A stretch of DNA of 64,000 nucleotides from Astragalus membranaceus (taxonomy: Eukaryota; Streptophyta; Magnoliopsida; Fabales; Fabaceae): NCBI GenBank assembly GCA_039519185.1, contig CM076846.1, positions 69,674,666 to 69,738,665 of the forward strand, given 5' to 3'. Under the pieces are notes generated by a model that ran no database searches, was not told the origin of the DNA, and saw only the letters and a list, made by a program, of their open reading frames with translations. Both the position numbers and the translations under genes were made by a program. How positions within the stretch are numbered: position 1 is the stretch's first letter; the number at the start of each line of letters is the position of its first letter. This document shows positions 45,665 to 56,280 of this stretch, piece after piece.

Positions 45665-47150
45665 GAAGGGATGATCTTATTAAGATGGAGCAGAATATTC
45701 CTTTCATTATTTGTAAGTTGGAGAGAATATTTCCTCCTGGTTTCTTTGATTCCATGGAGCATCTACCGGTTCACCTTGCGTATGAAGCAAGGCTTGGTGG
45801 ACCAGTTCATTATAGGTGGATGTATCCATTTGAGAGGTAATTATCTATTTCAACATTTTATTAAAATTATCTTAATTAGTATGATTATTAGTTTAATGAA
45901 GTATTTTTCGTTCAACAAATAGATTAATGGGTGATTATAAACGATCGGTGAAAAATAAAGCTAGAGTTGAAGGATCGATCTGCACAACTTATCTACACCG
46001 TGAAACAATTTATTTTTGTTCACATTATTTCAACAACTTTATGTTGTCAACAAATAATAGAAATGAAATGGAGATTGAAGAAGAAAGACACCCGCTCACT
46101 TTATCTGTGTTTATCAAACCTGGTCGCCCTTCGGGAAAGAAGTCAACCAACTACTTATCGGATAAATAGCATAAATCAGCACATGTTCATGTCTTGATAA
46201 ATTGCACTGAAGTTAAACCATATCTTGAGTAAGTATGCCCCAATTCAGTTGTTAATCTATACTGTATGATGTTAAATCAGATTTTGATCAACTTTCAATC
46301 TTTTTCAGTGCATTCTTACGAATTGAGGGTATAGGCGCTGAAGAATCTTCTATTCGTATACATGAAAGTTTGCCATCCTGGTTTAAGACTAGAGTAAGTA
46401 ACCAAATCCCCAAGGCGCTGAATAATTCTTTAAAGTAGATATATGAGACATGACTTATTTTTCCATATGTTGTTTACTTAGGTGTATGAAGCAGAACCAA
46501 CTCCCCAAATCCGACACTTGAGGAACTTAGCCGATGGTCCTTTTCTTGAGGTGACCGAGTGGCACACGTACCTAGTTAACGGTTACAAATTTGACACCCA
46601 ATCATGGAGTGAGGGGAAAAAAACAATTAATAGTGGGGTATATGTTAAAGGTGAAACAGGAGGAGGTGAAAATGACTACTACGGTGTGATCGAACACATA
46701 TATGAACTTGAATACCCACCGTTAGACTATGAAAAGAGAATAGTTTTGTTTTTTTGTAGATGGTTTGATCCATCGGTTAGCGGATTGAAATTGAATCCAA
46801 AATGTAATACTGTGGACATTCGAATGAATGGAAGGTATAAACTTTATGATCCGTTTATCATGGCAGAAAATGTGAGGCAGGTGTATTATGTTCCATATCC
46901 ATCAACTCAGAGAGGATGGTGTGTTGCAATTAAGACAAAACCACGGGGTCGCATTGAAGCCATTGATGCGGAGGATGAGGTTCCTTATCAGGTGGATGAA
47001 ATTTCAGGAATAGATGAGGTAATTGAATTTGAACCGATTGACTCATTATGTGATGATCGACGACTAGTTGAAGAAGTTGATGAAGATGAAGAAGAGAATG
47101 AAGATGAAGAACAGAATGAAGATGAAGAAGAGAATGTTGTATTTGATTAA
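45665..47150 (+). pseudogene. TNP2: CACTA transposase TNP2, C-terminal part
   Basis: This is the continuation of the gene at 25973-28100. Exons: 45670-45836, 45923-46228, 46309-46393 and 46482-47150. All introns are GT...AG (for example GTAAGTAT...TTTTTCAG), and the phases match across every junction. The first two exons carry the DUF4218-type domain (MEHLPVHLAYEA, GGPVHYRWMYPFER). The last carries the DUF4216-type domain (TYLVNGYKFDT, VLFFCRWFDP) and an acidic Glu/Asp tail. A TAG at 46167-46169 lies inside exon 2 of this part, before HVHVLINCTEV, so the gene would fail even without the Ogre-like insertion. Bases 45665-45669 are the duplicated target. Confidence 0.94.
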
Positions 47151-47316
47151 TCTTATATATATTGTCTACTTATGTTTACTCCTTATGTTGTCTTTAAATT
47201 TATTAGAATCATTAATATATCAATATTGTTCTTGTTAATTTATTTATTTAAATTATTTATAAATATATATAATTAATGTTGTTAGTATCACATTTCGTTT
47301 CTATTTTTTCATAGAT
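47151..47316 (+). other. Spacer between TNP2 and the TNPA-like gene
   Basis: AT-rich, no gene. It ends with CTATTTTTTCATAG two bases before the next ATG, a splice acceptor that fits the usual CACTA pattern in which the TNPA transcript has a spliced leader. Confidence 0.5.
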
Positions 47317-49289
47317 ATGGATCCAGGAGGAGGTTCTGACCCACCGAGACGTAATAATAAAGGGAAGAAGACTATGACCGATGAACCTCCTAGGAGGAGG
47401 CGTAATCGTGAGGTGGAACTTAATATTGGGAATATGAGGGGTCATATGTATATGGGCCCACCAGCTACCGCCCCACAACCTCCGCCTCCATCTATCCCCG
47501 GATGGTTTCATTTACCATCACATGGGCATTACATTGGCCCAGCAGATGCGTATGCAGGGTATGGCCCACCAGCTGGGTACGGCCCACCAGCTGGGTATGG
47601 CACATCAGCTGGGTATGGCATACCAGCTGGGTATGGCACACCAGTTGGGCATATAGGCTCATCATCTGGACATATGGGCCCATCAGCTGGACATATGGGC
47701 CCATCAGCTGGACATATGGGCCCATCAGCTAGGTTATCTATGCCTACACCAGAGCCCCAGGATGATATTCGGCATGATGTTGGTGTTGGTAATGTTGAAG
47801 GTGATTCATCCACCGATGACAAGAGAGTGGAGGTGGTTGTTATTAATGGTATTAGACTCAAAGTCATTTATAGCCGTGGTAACGCGTAAGTATTATATTG
47901 TTTGTTTTTTTAAAGTTAATTATGCAACGACTTATATATATTTGATTGTTCGATATATCTTTCATTATGCAGGCTTCTTCCTGCAAAGGTAGCTTCATCA
48001 AGCATCACCTATGTCATCCGGAAAAAATATTTTCAAAAGTTCCATAAAAAGTGGAGCAAAGTCGAAGAAGATGACAGGAAGGATCTGCTTGACTTCTTTA
48101 GGGTAAGTGTCAATTATTTTGTCATTACTTATATTGTTTGTTTAAATTTTATGTTTAATAACGTTTAATATAATTACTAATAGATATTTTCATTTTACTT
48201 AATACAGACCAAGGTAACTTGGGACATAGAAGAAGATGACAATGTGCGGAGACTTTTTTTCAAAAGGATGGGCGCTCAGATTTCAGATTTGCTTTATAAG
48301 CTCCGCTGTAAAGATAAAAAGCCTGACTTCATGGGTGATGATATTTGGAATGCCTTCAAGAGCCATTGGGCTACCGAGACTTTCAAGAAAACTGCTGCAA
48401 GCGCCAAAAACAATAGAAACTCAGAAAAGGGTGGCTCGCTTCACTGCGGCGGGTCCATCAACCAGGCTCAGCATGCTGCTAGATTGGTAAATTATTTTAC
48501 AAATCTATGTGTTTTTTTACATTATTTAATTAGTTAGCAATTTTTGAAAATGTGTTTCATTTTACAGAGTAAAAATGCAGGACGCCCTATCACTGCTCCT
48601 GACCTGCATAGAGCCACCCATGTGAGGAAAGGCACTGGCGAGTATGTTGATGAGCGCTCCAAGATGACTCGGGTAAATATACAAATTGATTTGTATTATA
48701 TATAATGTTGCTTTGTTAGAATGGAGCGCTAATTTTTGGTTATTCAAAACAGGAGCAAGTAAATGAGTTCATGACTCAGCTAACTCAGGGGAGCTGGGAC
48801 CCTGAAGCACTTGGCCAACTTACTCCTGAGATGATAGATCTGGAAAATCAACATTGGGAGAAGACAGTTGGTTGGTCTAAGGGTCGCCTGTATGGTACGG
48901 GGCCCTTGGCTCCATGTATGGGCCAGTCTGGGGCCGGGAGCAGTAGAAGAGGCATTCGACCAGCTTCTACTCCTGCAGGTACAGAGCATATGAGGCAGAT
49001 GGAGCAGGAGCTGCAGTCTACTCGACAGGAGTTGTAGTCTACTCGACAGGAGCTGCACGATACTCGACAGGAGGTCAGGACCTCTTCTGAGGCGATGAAA
49101 AAGATGCAGCAAAACTTTGAGAAGGTGATCCGTAGGCAGGCGATGATGTTAATGTATTTTAAGAATATGCAAGATGAGGAGGAAGATGAGGAGGAAGATG
49201 ATCAGCAGCAAGATGAGGAGGAAGATGAGGAGGAAGATGATGGGCAAGATGAGGAGCAAGCTGAGGAGTCTGATGGTGGTAGCTTTTAG
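47317..49289 (+). pseudogene. TNPA: TNPA-like CACTA protein (Transposase_24 type), one nonsense codon
   Basis: Exons 47317-47885, 47973-48102, 48208-48486, 48568-48672 and 48753-49289 sum to 1620 nt, a multiple of three. All four introns are GT...AG and keep the frame. The protein starts with a basic stretch, then Gly/Tyr/Pro repeats (AGYGPP, GHMGPS). The conserved plant transposase domain (PF03004 type) covers WSKVEEDDRKDLLDFF and WDIEEDD to ATHVRKGTGEYVDE. A C-terminal coiled coil (STRQEL repeats) and a Glu/Asp tail follow. In this family the protein binds the subterminal repeats and assists TNP2 in the nucleus. A TAG at 49035-49037 lies in the coiled-coil repeat; the domain upstream is intact, so a truncated product could still bind DNA. 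Confidence 0.88.
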
Positions 49290-49475
49290 TGTTGTTGATT
49301 AATGTTTTTGTTATAACATTTCAGATTAAGTGTTGTGGATTCAAATTTTATTCTCGTAATTTTTATTTATTGAAGAATTTTAATTTTAAACTGTTTTATA
49401 TAGTTTAGATTTTATTATTTATTAATAAAATAAACAGGTATAAAAGAAGATTAATAAAAAAAATACAATCAGATG
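49290..49475 (+). other. 3' untranslated region of the TNPA-like gene
   Basis: AT-rich, with TTAATAAAATAAAC near 49421 as a possible polyadenylation signal. No gene is seen. Confidence 0.5.
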
Positions 49476-49819
49476 GGCATTAGCGAGGGAATTAGCGAGG
49501 GAAAGTGGACGCGTGGCTAGGAATTAGCGAGGGAAAGTGGACGCGTGGTGAGGCATTAGCGAGGGAATTAGCGAGGGAACGTGGACACGTGGCTGTCTGA
49601 ATTTTCCCACGTGGCTGCCATTAGTGAGGGAATTAGCGACGGAATCTACTGTCGCTAATTAGCGACGGACTCAGATTCCCTCGCTAATCCCATTAGCGAG
49701 GAGCAATTTAGCGACGCAACAGGTCCCTCGCTAATTCCCTCGCTAACGGTCATTAGCGACGGAATTTGGTCATTTTGCGAGGGAAATTTCCGCCGCTAAT
49801 AACCAATTTTTTTGTAGTG
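49476..49819. repeat. CACTA right subterminal and terminal repeats
   Basis: Over a dozen copies of ATTAGCGAGGGA or ATTAGCGACGGA and their complement lie here, several in tandem with GTGGACGCGTGG spacers (49500-49580). The end is TTTTTTTGTAGTG. This array is denser than the left one. Confidence 0.9.
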
Positions 49820-49822
49820 AGA

Positions 49823-51701
49823 CCCCTACTAACTCTCTCAGTTCAATTAATAATCCTTTTTAAATTAACACGACACCGACTGCAATCCAGTGCTAAACCC
49901 GGTGCATCGCACAGTACGACACCGACTGCAATCCAGTGCTAATCCCGGTGTACGTACAACAACATATAAACATAACACCGACTGCAATCCAGTGCTAATC
50001 CCGGTGAACCCCCTTACCAATAGTACATTCTCCTATTGGCACGGAGCCTAGGGTGGGGGATCATGACTGCCCCGCCTAATATGTTAAAACCATGGGTCGT
50101 CACCCAACTCGATATATATTTAAACATATATATATCTACAATCACATGGACTCAGTATTCATTTGCATTCAGACCAATAGTTCGCATCATAAACAAAATC
50201 TACATTTTCTCTCCCGCATACTAATTCGTCACTTTTCAACCAAATTTACAACTCCAAAACAATTCATTTTTACCCTAAAAATAGAATATTCAGTTAGGCC
50301 TCTGAATAAGCTTTCAAACGCATCTTAGAACACCTCAATCGGGTTCCCGGATCAAAAGTTATCGCGAAAACAAAAACTGTGTACAGTTGCTGAAAATTTG
50401 CAAAGCGTCGCGACGCGAACTGCTACCGTCGCGACGCGTAAAGCGACAGAAACATTTGCGTGACAAAACTGGGCCTGGTCGCGACAAGTGCAGGTTTTCC
50501 GTTTTCTTGCGAAATTCGCTATTCCGCTCAATTCCGATTCTTGTTCCGATCGAAAACAGATTTAACAACCAACAAAACAGACCCAACCAATACCACACAA
50601 TCAACCAAATCAATAAAAAAATCCAATCGAAACGAATTTTATCAAAAACGACATATTTTCCAAATAGCGATTTTGACTCAAAATCTCTCGACAACAATCA
50701 ACGTAAAAATCGTTTCGACAGGAACACATCCTAAACGTGAGTAAAACTCACCCTTGAAGCGAGAGCCGATACCGAGCCGAAATCACCGAGACTTCAAAAT
50801 CTCCAAACGAGAACCGAAAATCACCAATCCGCTTTCAACTTCAATTCGAGCTTCCAAACGCGTTCAACCTTCCTTGGCTTCGACCCTATACATGATTAAA
50901 TCATCAATTTCATCATTCAATCCAAGATTTCAACAATTTTCTCCCTCAAAACCCCTAAAATTCGTAGCTCCATAACTTGGGGTAAAAATGGATGAAAACT
51001 TACCAAGCTTTGGGGGTTTTGGCATTGGAGGGGAGATGATGAAGATGATAAAGTTTGGGAGCTTGGGGGTGATGGGTTCTTCTTCTTCTTCTTCTTCTTC
51101 TTCTTCTTCTTCTTCTTCTTCTTCTTCTTCTTCTTCTTCTTCTTCTTCTTCTTCTTCTTCTTCTTCTTCTTCTTCTTCTTCTTCTTCTTCTTCTTCTTCT
51201 TCTTCTTCTTCTTCTTCTTCTTCTTCTTCTTCTTCTTCTTCTTCTTCTTCTTCTTCTTCTTCTTCTTCTTCTTCTTCTTCTTCTTCTTCTTCTTCTTCTT
51301 CTTCTTCTTCTTCTTCTTCTTCTTCTTCTTCTTCTTCTTCTTCTTCTTCTTCTTCTTCTTCTTCTTCTTCTTCTTCTTCTTCTTCTTCTTCTTCTTCTTC
51401 TTCTTCTTCTTCTTCTTCTTCGTCTTCTTCTTCCTTTTCTCTTCTTTCTCTTCTTTCACGACTTCTCCTCTTTTCTTTTCCTTTCTTTCTTTTCTTTCTT
51501 TTCTTTTCACTTAACAAATATCTCACTAAGGGGTAATATGGTCAAAGACCATATTGCCCTTATTCCGTGTTATCCGGTCAGCGACCCTGAGACAACCAGA
51601 TAATTAACTTTAGCACTCTATAATTACTCTAATCAAGTATTAAAATAATTCATTTGGGTTAACATCCAGATAATTCGCCTAATTATTTTGAGGATGTTAC
51701 A
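49823..51701 (-). repeat. Tekay 3' LTR, right fragment
   Basis: It continues the LTR from 8027 and ends GAGGATGTTACA. It contains repeats with GACACCGACTGCAATCCAGT (49870-50000), TCGCGACGCG motifs (50405-50440), a segment at 50490-50640 that does not match the other LTR, and a long TTC tract. Confidence 0.92.
51077..51436 (+). repeat. (TTC)n microsatellite, about 115 units
   Basis: Uninterrupted TTC repeats run from 51077 to 51420, then a few interrupted units. On the element's sense strand this is GAA. The other LTR has only about 29 units (57888-57975). The poly-Ser, poly-Lys and poly-Glu frames here are artefacts of the repeat. Confidence 0.97.
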
Positions 51702-51722
51702 TTCTCCCCAACTTGAAAGAAT
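51702..51722 (-). promoter_or_regulatory. Tekay polypurine tract
   Basis: On the minus strand CTTTCAAGTTGGGGAGAA precedes the 3' LTR start TGTAACATCC directly, as expected for the plus-strand primer. Confidence 0.8.
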
Positions 51723-51751
51723 TTTGTCCTCAAAATTTAACAAAACATACC

Positions 51752-54700
51752 TCAGGAGAATAGATACGGATACCGAGTCCGCATATCATCCTCTAATTCC
51801 CACGTAGCTTCTTCAACGGAAAAATCATCCCAAACCACCTTGACTATGGGTATTGTCTTCGTCCGCAGCGTCCTCTCGCCACGCTCCATGATGTAACTAG
51901 GATGAGGTTGGAAAGACAAGTCCGGTCGAAGGTCAATCGTTTCAAAATCTAACGGTTGACTTGGATCGGGAATGTACTTCCGCAACTGAGACACATGGAA
52001 TACATCATCGAGATTTGACAATGGTGGAGGCAAAGCAATACGGTATGCAAAAGGCCCAACTCGCTCGATAATTTGGAAGGGTCCAATATACCGAGGACTG
52101 AGTTTCTTCACCCGTAGTGCCCTACCTGTGCCAATTGTCGGGGACAATCTCAAAAACACATGATCGCCCGACTCAAACTCTAACGGTCTTCTTCTTTTGT
52201 CGGCATAACTCTTCTGCCTACTTTGAGCAGTTTTCATTCTCTCTCTGATCTGGCGGATCTTTTTCGTAGTTTCATGAATCATCTCAGGTCCTAACAATCG
52301 GTTCTCACCGACTTCCCACCAACACAATGGAGTTCTACATTTTCTCCCATACAAGGCTTCAAAAGGTGCCATGCCTATGCTGGAGTGATAACTGTTGTTG
52401 TAAGCAAACTCCACCAATGGAAGATGATCCTCCCACTTCTTTTCGTTATCGAGCACGAAAGCCCTAAGCATATCTTCTAATGTTTGGATAGTTCTCTCTG
52501 TCTGACCATCCGTCTGTGGGTGATAGGCGGTACTAGTAAACACCTTGGTTCCCAAGGCATCATTCAAAGCTTTCCAAAATTGAGAAGTAAACTTCGGATC
52601 TCGATCTGACACAATACTGGTAGGAACCCCATGTAATCTCACTATGTTCTTCAGATAGTCTTCAGCTAACTTGGATACTTTACTATTCGAACGGACTGGA
52701 ATACAATGAGCTGACTTTGTTAACCGATCCACAACTACCCAAATGGAGTCGTTACCCGCTTGGGACCTTGGCAACGCCATGACAAAGTCCATAGAAATGT
52801 CTTCCCATTTCCACACGGGCACCTCAAGTGGCTGCAACATACCAGCAGGCTTCTGGTGTTCAATTTTAACTCTCTGACAAGTTAAACATTGAGACACAAA
52901 TTCAGCAATTTCTAACTTCATTCCATGCCACCAATAAATCTGCTTTAAATCCCTATACATCTTGGTAGACCCAGGATGTACAGAAAATAAACTTCGGTGC
53001 GCTTCTTCTAGCACCTGCCTTTTAATATCCTCATCATCGGGCACACAAATCCTACCGTTGAAACAAATAACCCCGTCACTATCTTCGGTAAAATCTGGCA
53101 ACACTTTCTGTGATTGTAGTTTCACATCAACTTCCTGTGCTAAGCGAATAGAATCTCGTATGGAACTAGAGATCCTCGTGTGGCTCAACACTAACCGGTT
53201 CCTTTTTGTCTTTGAATCCAAATTTAAGTCCCTGAAAGACTCCAACAATTCCATTTCATGCATCATTAACTTTGCCATGTGAATGGATTTCCTACTTAGT
53301 GCATCAGCTACAACATTAGCCTTTCCCGGATGATACTTCAATTCGAAGTCATAATCCTTCAGAAATTCCACCCACCTTCTCTGCCTGTTATTTAACTCCT
53401 TCTGATCAAACAGATATTTCAAACTTTTATGATCACTAAAGACTTCGAAACGAGACCCATATAGGTAATGTCTCCAAATCTTCAGTGCGTACACAATAGC
53501 TGCTAACTCCAAATCATGAGTCGGATAATTCTCTTCATGAGTCTTCAATTGCCTGGAAGCATAAGCTACCACTTGTTTGTTTTGCATGAGAACACAACCC
53601 AAACCCTTTCCAGAGGCATCACTGTAAATTTGGAATTCCAAAGACGGATTTGGAAGGATCAGGATTGGAGCAGAAGTCAATCTAACTTTCGACTCTTGAA
53701 AACATTCTTCACAATCAGCAGCCCATGCAAACGGTTGACCCTTACAAGTTAGCCGAGTAAGTGGAAGAACCAATTGTGAGAATCCCTGGATGAACCTCCT
53801 GTAGTAACCAGCTAGACCCAAGAAACTTCTGATTTCAGTGACTGATGTTGGCCGTTCCCAGTTCAACACCGCTTCCACCTTACTGGGATCTACCGCAACT
53901 CCCGTTTGGGAAATCACATGTCCCAAAAACTTTACCTCTGGCATCCAAAAATCACACTTCGAAGGTTTGGCATACAACTTCCTCTCTCGGAGTACATTCA
54001 GAACAATGCGGAGATGTTGAACATGATCCTCAATGGTCTTAGAGTACACCAAGATATCATCAATAAAAACTACTACAAACTGATCGAGGTACGTGTGAAA
54101 AACTCGGTTCATGTAATCCATGAATACCACTGGAGCATTAGTCAAACCGAAGGGCATTACTACGAACTCGTAATGTCCATACCTCATACGGAAGGCTGTC
54201 TTCGGAATATCTAAAGCTCTAACTTTAATTTGGTGATACCCCGACCTTAGATCAATCTTTGAAAACACAACTGCACCTCTAAGTTGATCAAGCAGATCAT
54301 CTATCCTTGGCAATGGATATTTATTCTTGATCGTCACTTTGTTGAGTTGTCGATAATCTATGCACAATCTCATGCTACCATCCTTCTTTTTGACTAGCAA
54401 CACCGGAGCACCCCATGGAGAAGCGCTCGGTCGAATGAACCTCTTTGAGATCAACTCTTCAAGTTGAGACTTCAATTCCTTTAATTCTAAAGGAGACATT
54501 CTATAAGGAGCAATAGATATTGATCCTGTACCAGGAACCAATTCTATAGAAAACTCTACCTCTCGGTCAGGAGGTACAGAAGAAACTTCATTCGGAAAAA
54601 CATCCAGAAATTCATTTACCACTTGTACAGATGACAAATCTAAACCCGTTTCAGTAGATGCAGACAACATAATAAGAATAGCTTCCGCACCTTGGAATAA

Positions 54701-55645
54701 TGACGGGCTTGCTTCGGTGTAAGAGATCGTTGCTTCAGAATCTGCCTGTGTCAATCCTACGGATTCGGAGGCGAAGCTAATGGTTCGATCGGCACAGTTG
54801 ATTGTTACATGATTTTCAGCCATCCAATTCATACCCAGAACAATGTCCATACTTCTCATAGGCAAGCAAATAAATTTCACAATAAAATGTCTGTCCCCTA
54901 TGACAAGTAGGCAATTTTCCCACAATGATTGGGTCTGGACACGACCCTTGGCAGCAGTTAAAATAGTTATCGGTTCGGATAGCTCAGACAATGCTAGTCC
55001 CAACCGATCCACACACGCTTGTGATATAAAACTGTGAGTTGCACCAGAATCATATAAAATATTGACTGAGTTATTAAAAAGAGATCCCGTACCCCTCAGA
55101 AGATTATCAGTAGGTGTGATGGTTCGAGCATCCAATGTGTTGATTCGTCCCTGACCAGGAGCATTTGGTGCTCTTTGGAAATTCCTCTTTGATGGGCACT
55201 TATTTGCATAGTGACCCTCTTCATTACAAACATAGTACCGATCTGATCTTGACGGACACTCGCCCCGGTGATGTCTTCCACAAAGTCTACAATTCCTGAA
55301 CTGTGCAGAATCAGACGATTGCACCTGCTTCCCTTTGTAATTACTTCCTTTTCGTGAGTCATGCCTGGGACCCATCTGAGAGCTAGATGGCCCAGTGTTC
55401 CTCTTATCCTGATGGAACGCCTTTCTACTTGCATACAATCTTGCCAAATCACTTTCGGCAATATAAGCTTGTTGTACCATGGCTGCAAAGTTGGTTCTCG
55501 GAAAAGAACTGAGACTTTGAGCAATATCCTCTCTCAACCCATATTTGTACCTGTCAGTTTTCCATCGGTCGTTGGGAGCATATCCAGCTAAACCGAAGAA
55601 TTGATACAACTCTTCAAATTTAGCCGTGTATTGGCCCACGGTCAA
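51752..55645 (-). CDS. gag-pol: Tekay chromovirus gag(C-terminal)-pol polyprotein
   Basis: The frame is 1297 codons without a stop. In order: C-terminal gag; a zinc knuckle whose first Cys appears lost (YYVCNEEGHYANKC); protease (ILYDSGATHSFIS); reverse transcriptase (LCIDYRQLNKVTIKNKYPLP, active site FIDD); RNase H (YSDASGKGLGCVL); integrase with an HHCC finger ending CLTCQ and core residues in DISMDFV, VSDRDPKFTS and DGQTERTIQ; a GPF-type module (YIGPFQ); and a chromodomain-like end (VKVVWDDFSVEEATWELE). The chromodomain targets integration to marked chromatin in this lineage. The printed start is not an ATG; the frame joins gag sequence upstream at 55646-56145 that is broken, so this is a fragment of a longer gene. 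All catalytic motifs are retained. Confidence 0.93.
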   Translation of the reverse strand: MTVGQYTAKFEELYQFFGLAGYAPNDRWKTDRYKYGLREDIAQSLSSFPRTNFAAMVQQAYIAESDLARLYASRKAFHQDKRNTGPSSSQMGPRHDSRKGSNYKGKQVQSSDSAQFRNCRLCGRHHRGECPSRSDRYYVCNEEGHYANKCPSKRNFQRAPNAPGQGRINTLDARTITPTDNLLRGTGSLFNNSVNILYDSGATHSFISQACVDRLGLALSELSEPITILTAAKGRVQTQSLWENCLLVIGDRHFIVKFICLPMRSMDIVLGMNWMAENHVTINCADRTISFASESVGLTQADSEATISYTEASPSLFQGAEAILIMLSASTETGLDLSSVQVVNEFLDVFPNEVSSVPPDREVEFSIELVPGTGSISIAPYRMSPLELKELKSQLEELISKRFIRPSASPWGAPVLLVKKKDGSMRLCIDYRQLNKVTIKNKYPLPRIDDLLDQLRGAVVFSKIDLRSGYHQIKVRALDIPKTAFRMRYGHYEFVVMPFGLTNAPVVFMDYMNRVFHTYLDQFVVVFIDDILVYSKTIEDHVQHLRIVLNVLRERKLYAKPSKCDFWMPEVKFLGHVISQTGVAVDPSKVEAVLNWERPTSVTEIRSFLGLAGYYRRFIQGFSQLVLPLTRLTCKGQPFAWAADCEECFQESKVRLTSAPILILPNPSLEFQIYSDASGKGLGCVLMQNKQVVAYASRQLKTHEENYPTHDLELAAIVYALKIWRHYLYGSRFEVFSDHKSLKYLFDQKELNNRQRRWVEFLKDYDFELKYHPGKANVVADALSRKSIHMAKLMMHEMELLESFRDLNLDSKTKRNRLVLSHTRISSSIRDSIRLAQEVDVKLQSQKVLPDFTEDSDGVICFNGRICVPDDEDIKRQVLEEAHRSLFSVHPGSTKMYRDLKQIYWWHGMKLEIAEFVSQCLTCQRVKIEHQKPAGMLQPLEVPVWKWEDISMDFVMALPRSQAGNDSIWVVVDRLTKSAHCIPVRSNSKVSKLAEDYLKNIVRLHGVPTSIVSDRDPKFTSQFWKALNDALGTKVFTSTAYHPQTDGQTERTIQTLEDMLRAFVLDNEKKWEDHLPLVEFAYNNSYHSSIGMAPFEALYGRKCRTPLCWWEVGENRLLGPEMIHETTKKIRQIRERMKTAQSRQKSYADKRRRPLEFESGDHVFLRLSPTIGTGRALRVKKLSPRYIGPFQIIERVGPFAYRIALPPPLSNLDDVFHVSQLRKYIPDPSQPLDFETIDLRPDLSFQPHPSYIMERGERTLRTKTIPIVKVVWDDFSVEEATWELEDDMRTRYPYLFS

Positions 55646-56145
55646 GCCTCCTTGTGTGTGAGCTAAAACTCATTCTCTTTATCAAACCTCATAGCAATGG
55701 GAAAGAATTGTTCCAGAAATGATGTCCAGAAATTCTCCCAAGTCTGGGGAGTTTCCAATGTCTCCATCATGGTCCTAGCATTTGTCCATCAGTTATTGGT
55801 CTCTCCCTTCAGCATATGGGATGCCAATCTCAGCTTATCTTCATCTGTAACTTGCATTGTGAGAAAAATATTTTCAATGTCATCCAGCCAATGTTGTGCT
55901 TTCATGACATCTGGCCCACCTATGAACTCGGAAGGTTTCATCTTCAAGAATTCTGTGAAAACCCTTCTTGGGTTCGCTTGTGGTTCGTGAGCTTGTTGTT
56001 GTTGAGCATTTTACTGTTGGATCTGTTGCTGCTGATGCATAAGCATCATGTCTTGCATCATTTTCTGTTGGTTCTCTATCACATTTTGCATCTAGTCAAA
56101 ATGTGGATCAGGAGGGGGAGGAACTCCTCTACCTCTTCTGGCCAT
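55646..56145 (-). pseudogene. gag: N-terminal gag of the Tekay element, broken
   Basis: The start is the ATG at 56145 (MARRGRGVPPPPD). A Gln-rich segment follows, then the gag domain (FIGGPDVMKAQHWLDDIEN, SFLEQFFP). In-frame stops occur after PHFD, within the Gln-rich segment, before WTNART and after DKENEF. The frame then shifts before joining the long frame at 55645. The element therefore cannot make an intact gag from this copy. Confidence 0.85.
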
Positions 56146-56260
56146 GATTCTGCAAAATATGCACAAAGTATTAAGTTGATCAAGCTCAATGTCTAATAGC
56201 ATACTAAGAAAATCACGACTGAAGGAAGTAAAAGACTGTAATAGCTAAGTCGGACTAGGT

Positions 56261-56278
56261 CGAACCGCTCTGATACCA
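56261..56278 (-). promoter_or_regulatory. Tekay primer-binding site (initiator Met tRNA type)
   Basis: The minus strand reads TGGTATCAGAGCGGTTCG two bases inside the 5' LTR. This is the standard PBS complementary to the 3' end of initiator methionine tRNA, used by plant chromoviruses. Confidence 0.9.
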
Positions 56279-56280
56279 AC

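Larger units (their letters stand above)
8028..49819 (+). mobile_element. CACTA (En/Spm-type) transposon carrying two nested LTR elements
   Basis: It begins CACTACAAAAAAA and ends TTTTTTTGTAGTG, a perfect inverted repeat of the CACTA type. The 3-bp target duplication AGA flanks it (8025-8027 and 49820-49822), and the uninterrupted site is visible in the other Tekay LTR at 56693. It encodes TNP2 (split) and a TNPA-like protein on the plus strand and has subterminal repeats at both ends. Removing the two inserted LTR elements leaves about 7.8 kb, a normal size for the family. Confidence 0.96.

Noticed and set aside
47492..47867. Minus-strand repeat proteins over the TNPA exon
   Set aside because: They are shadows of the Gly/Tyr/Pro repeats coded on the plus strand, whose exon structure is supported by splice phases.
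50917..51536. Poly-Ser, poly-Lys and poly-Glu proteins of about 180-200 residues
   Set aside because: Pure (TTC)n microsatellite in an LTR; all frames are open and the other LTR has a much shorter tract.
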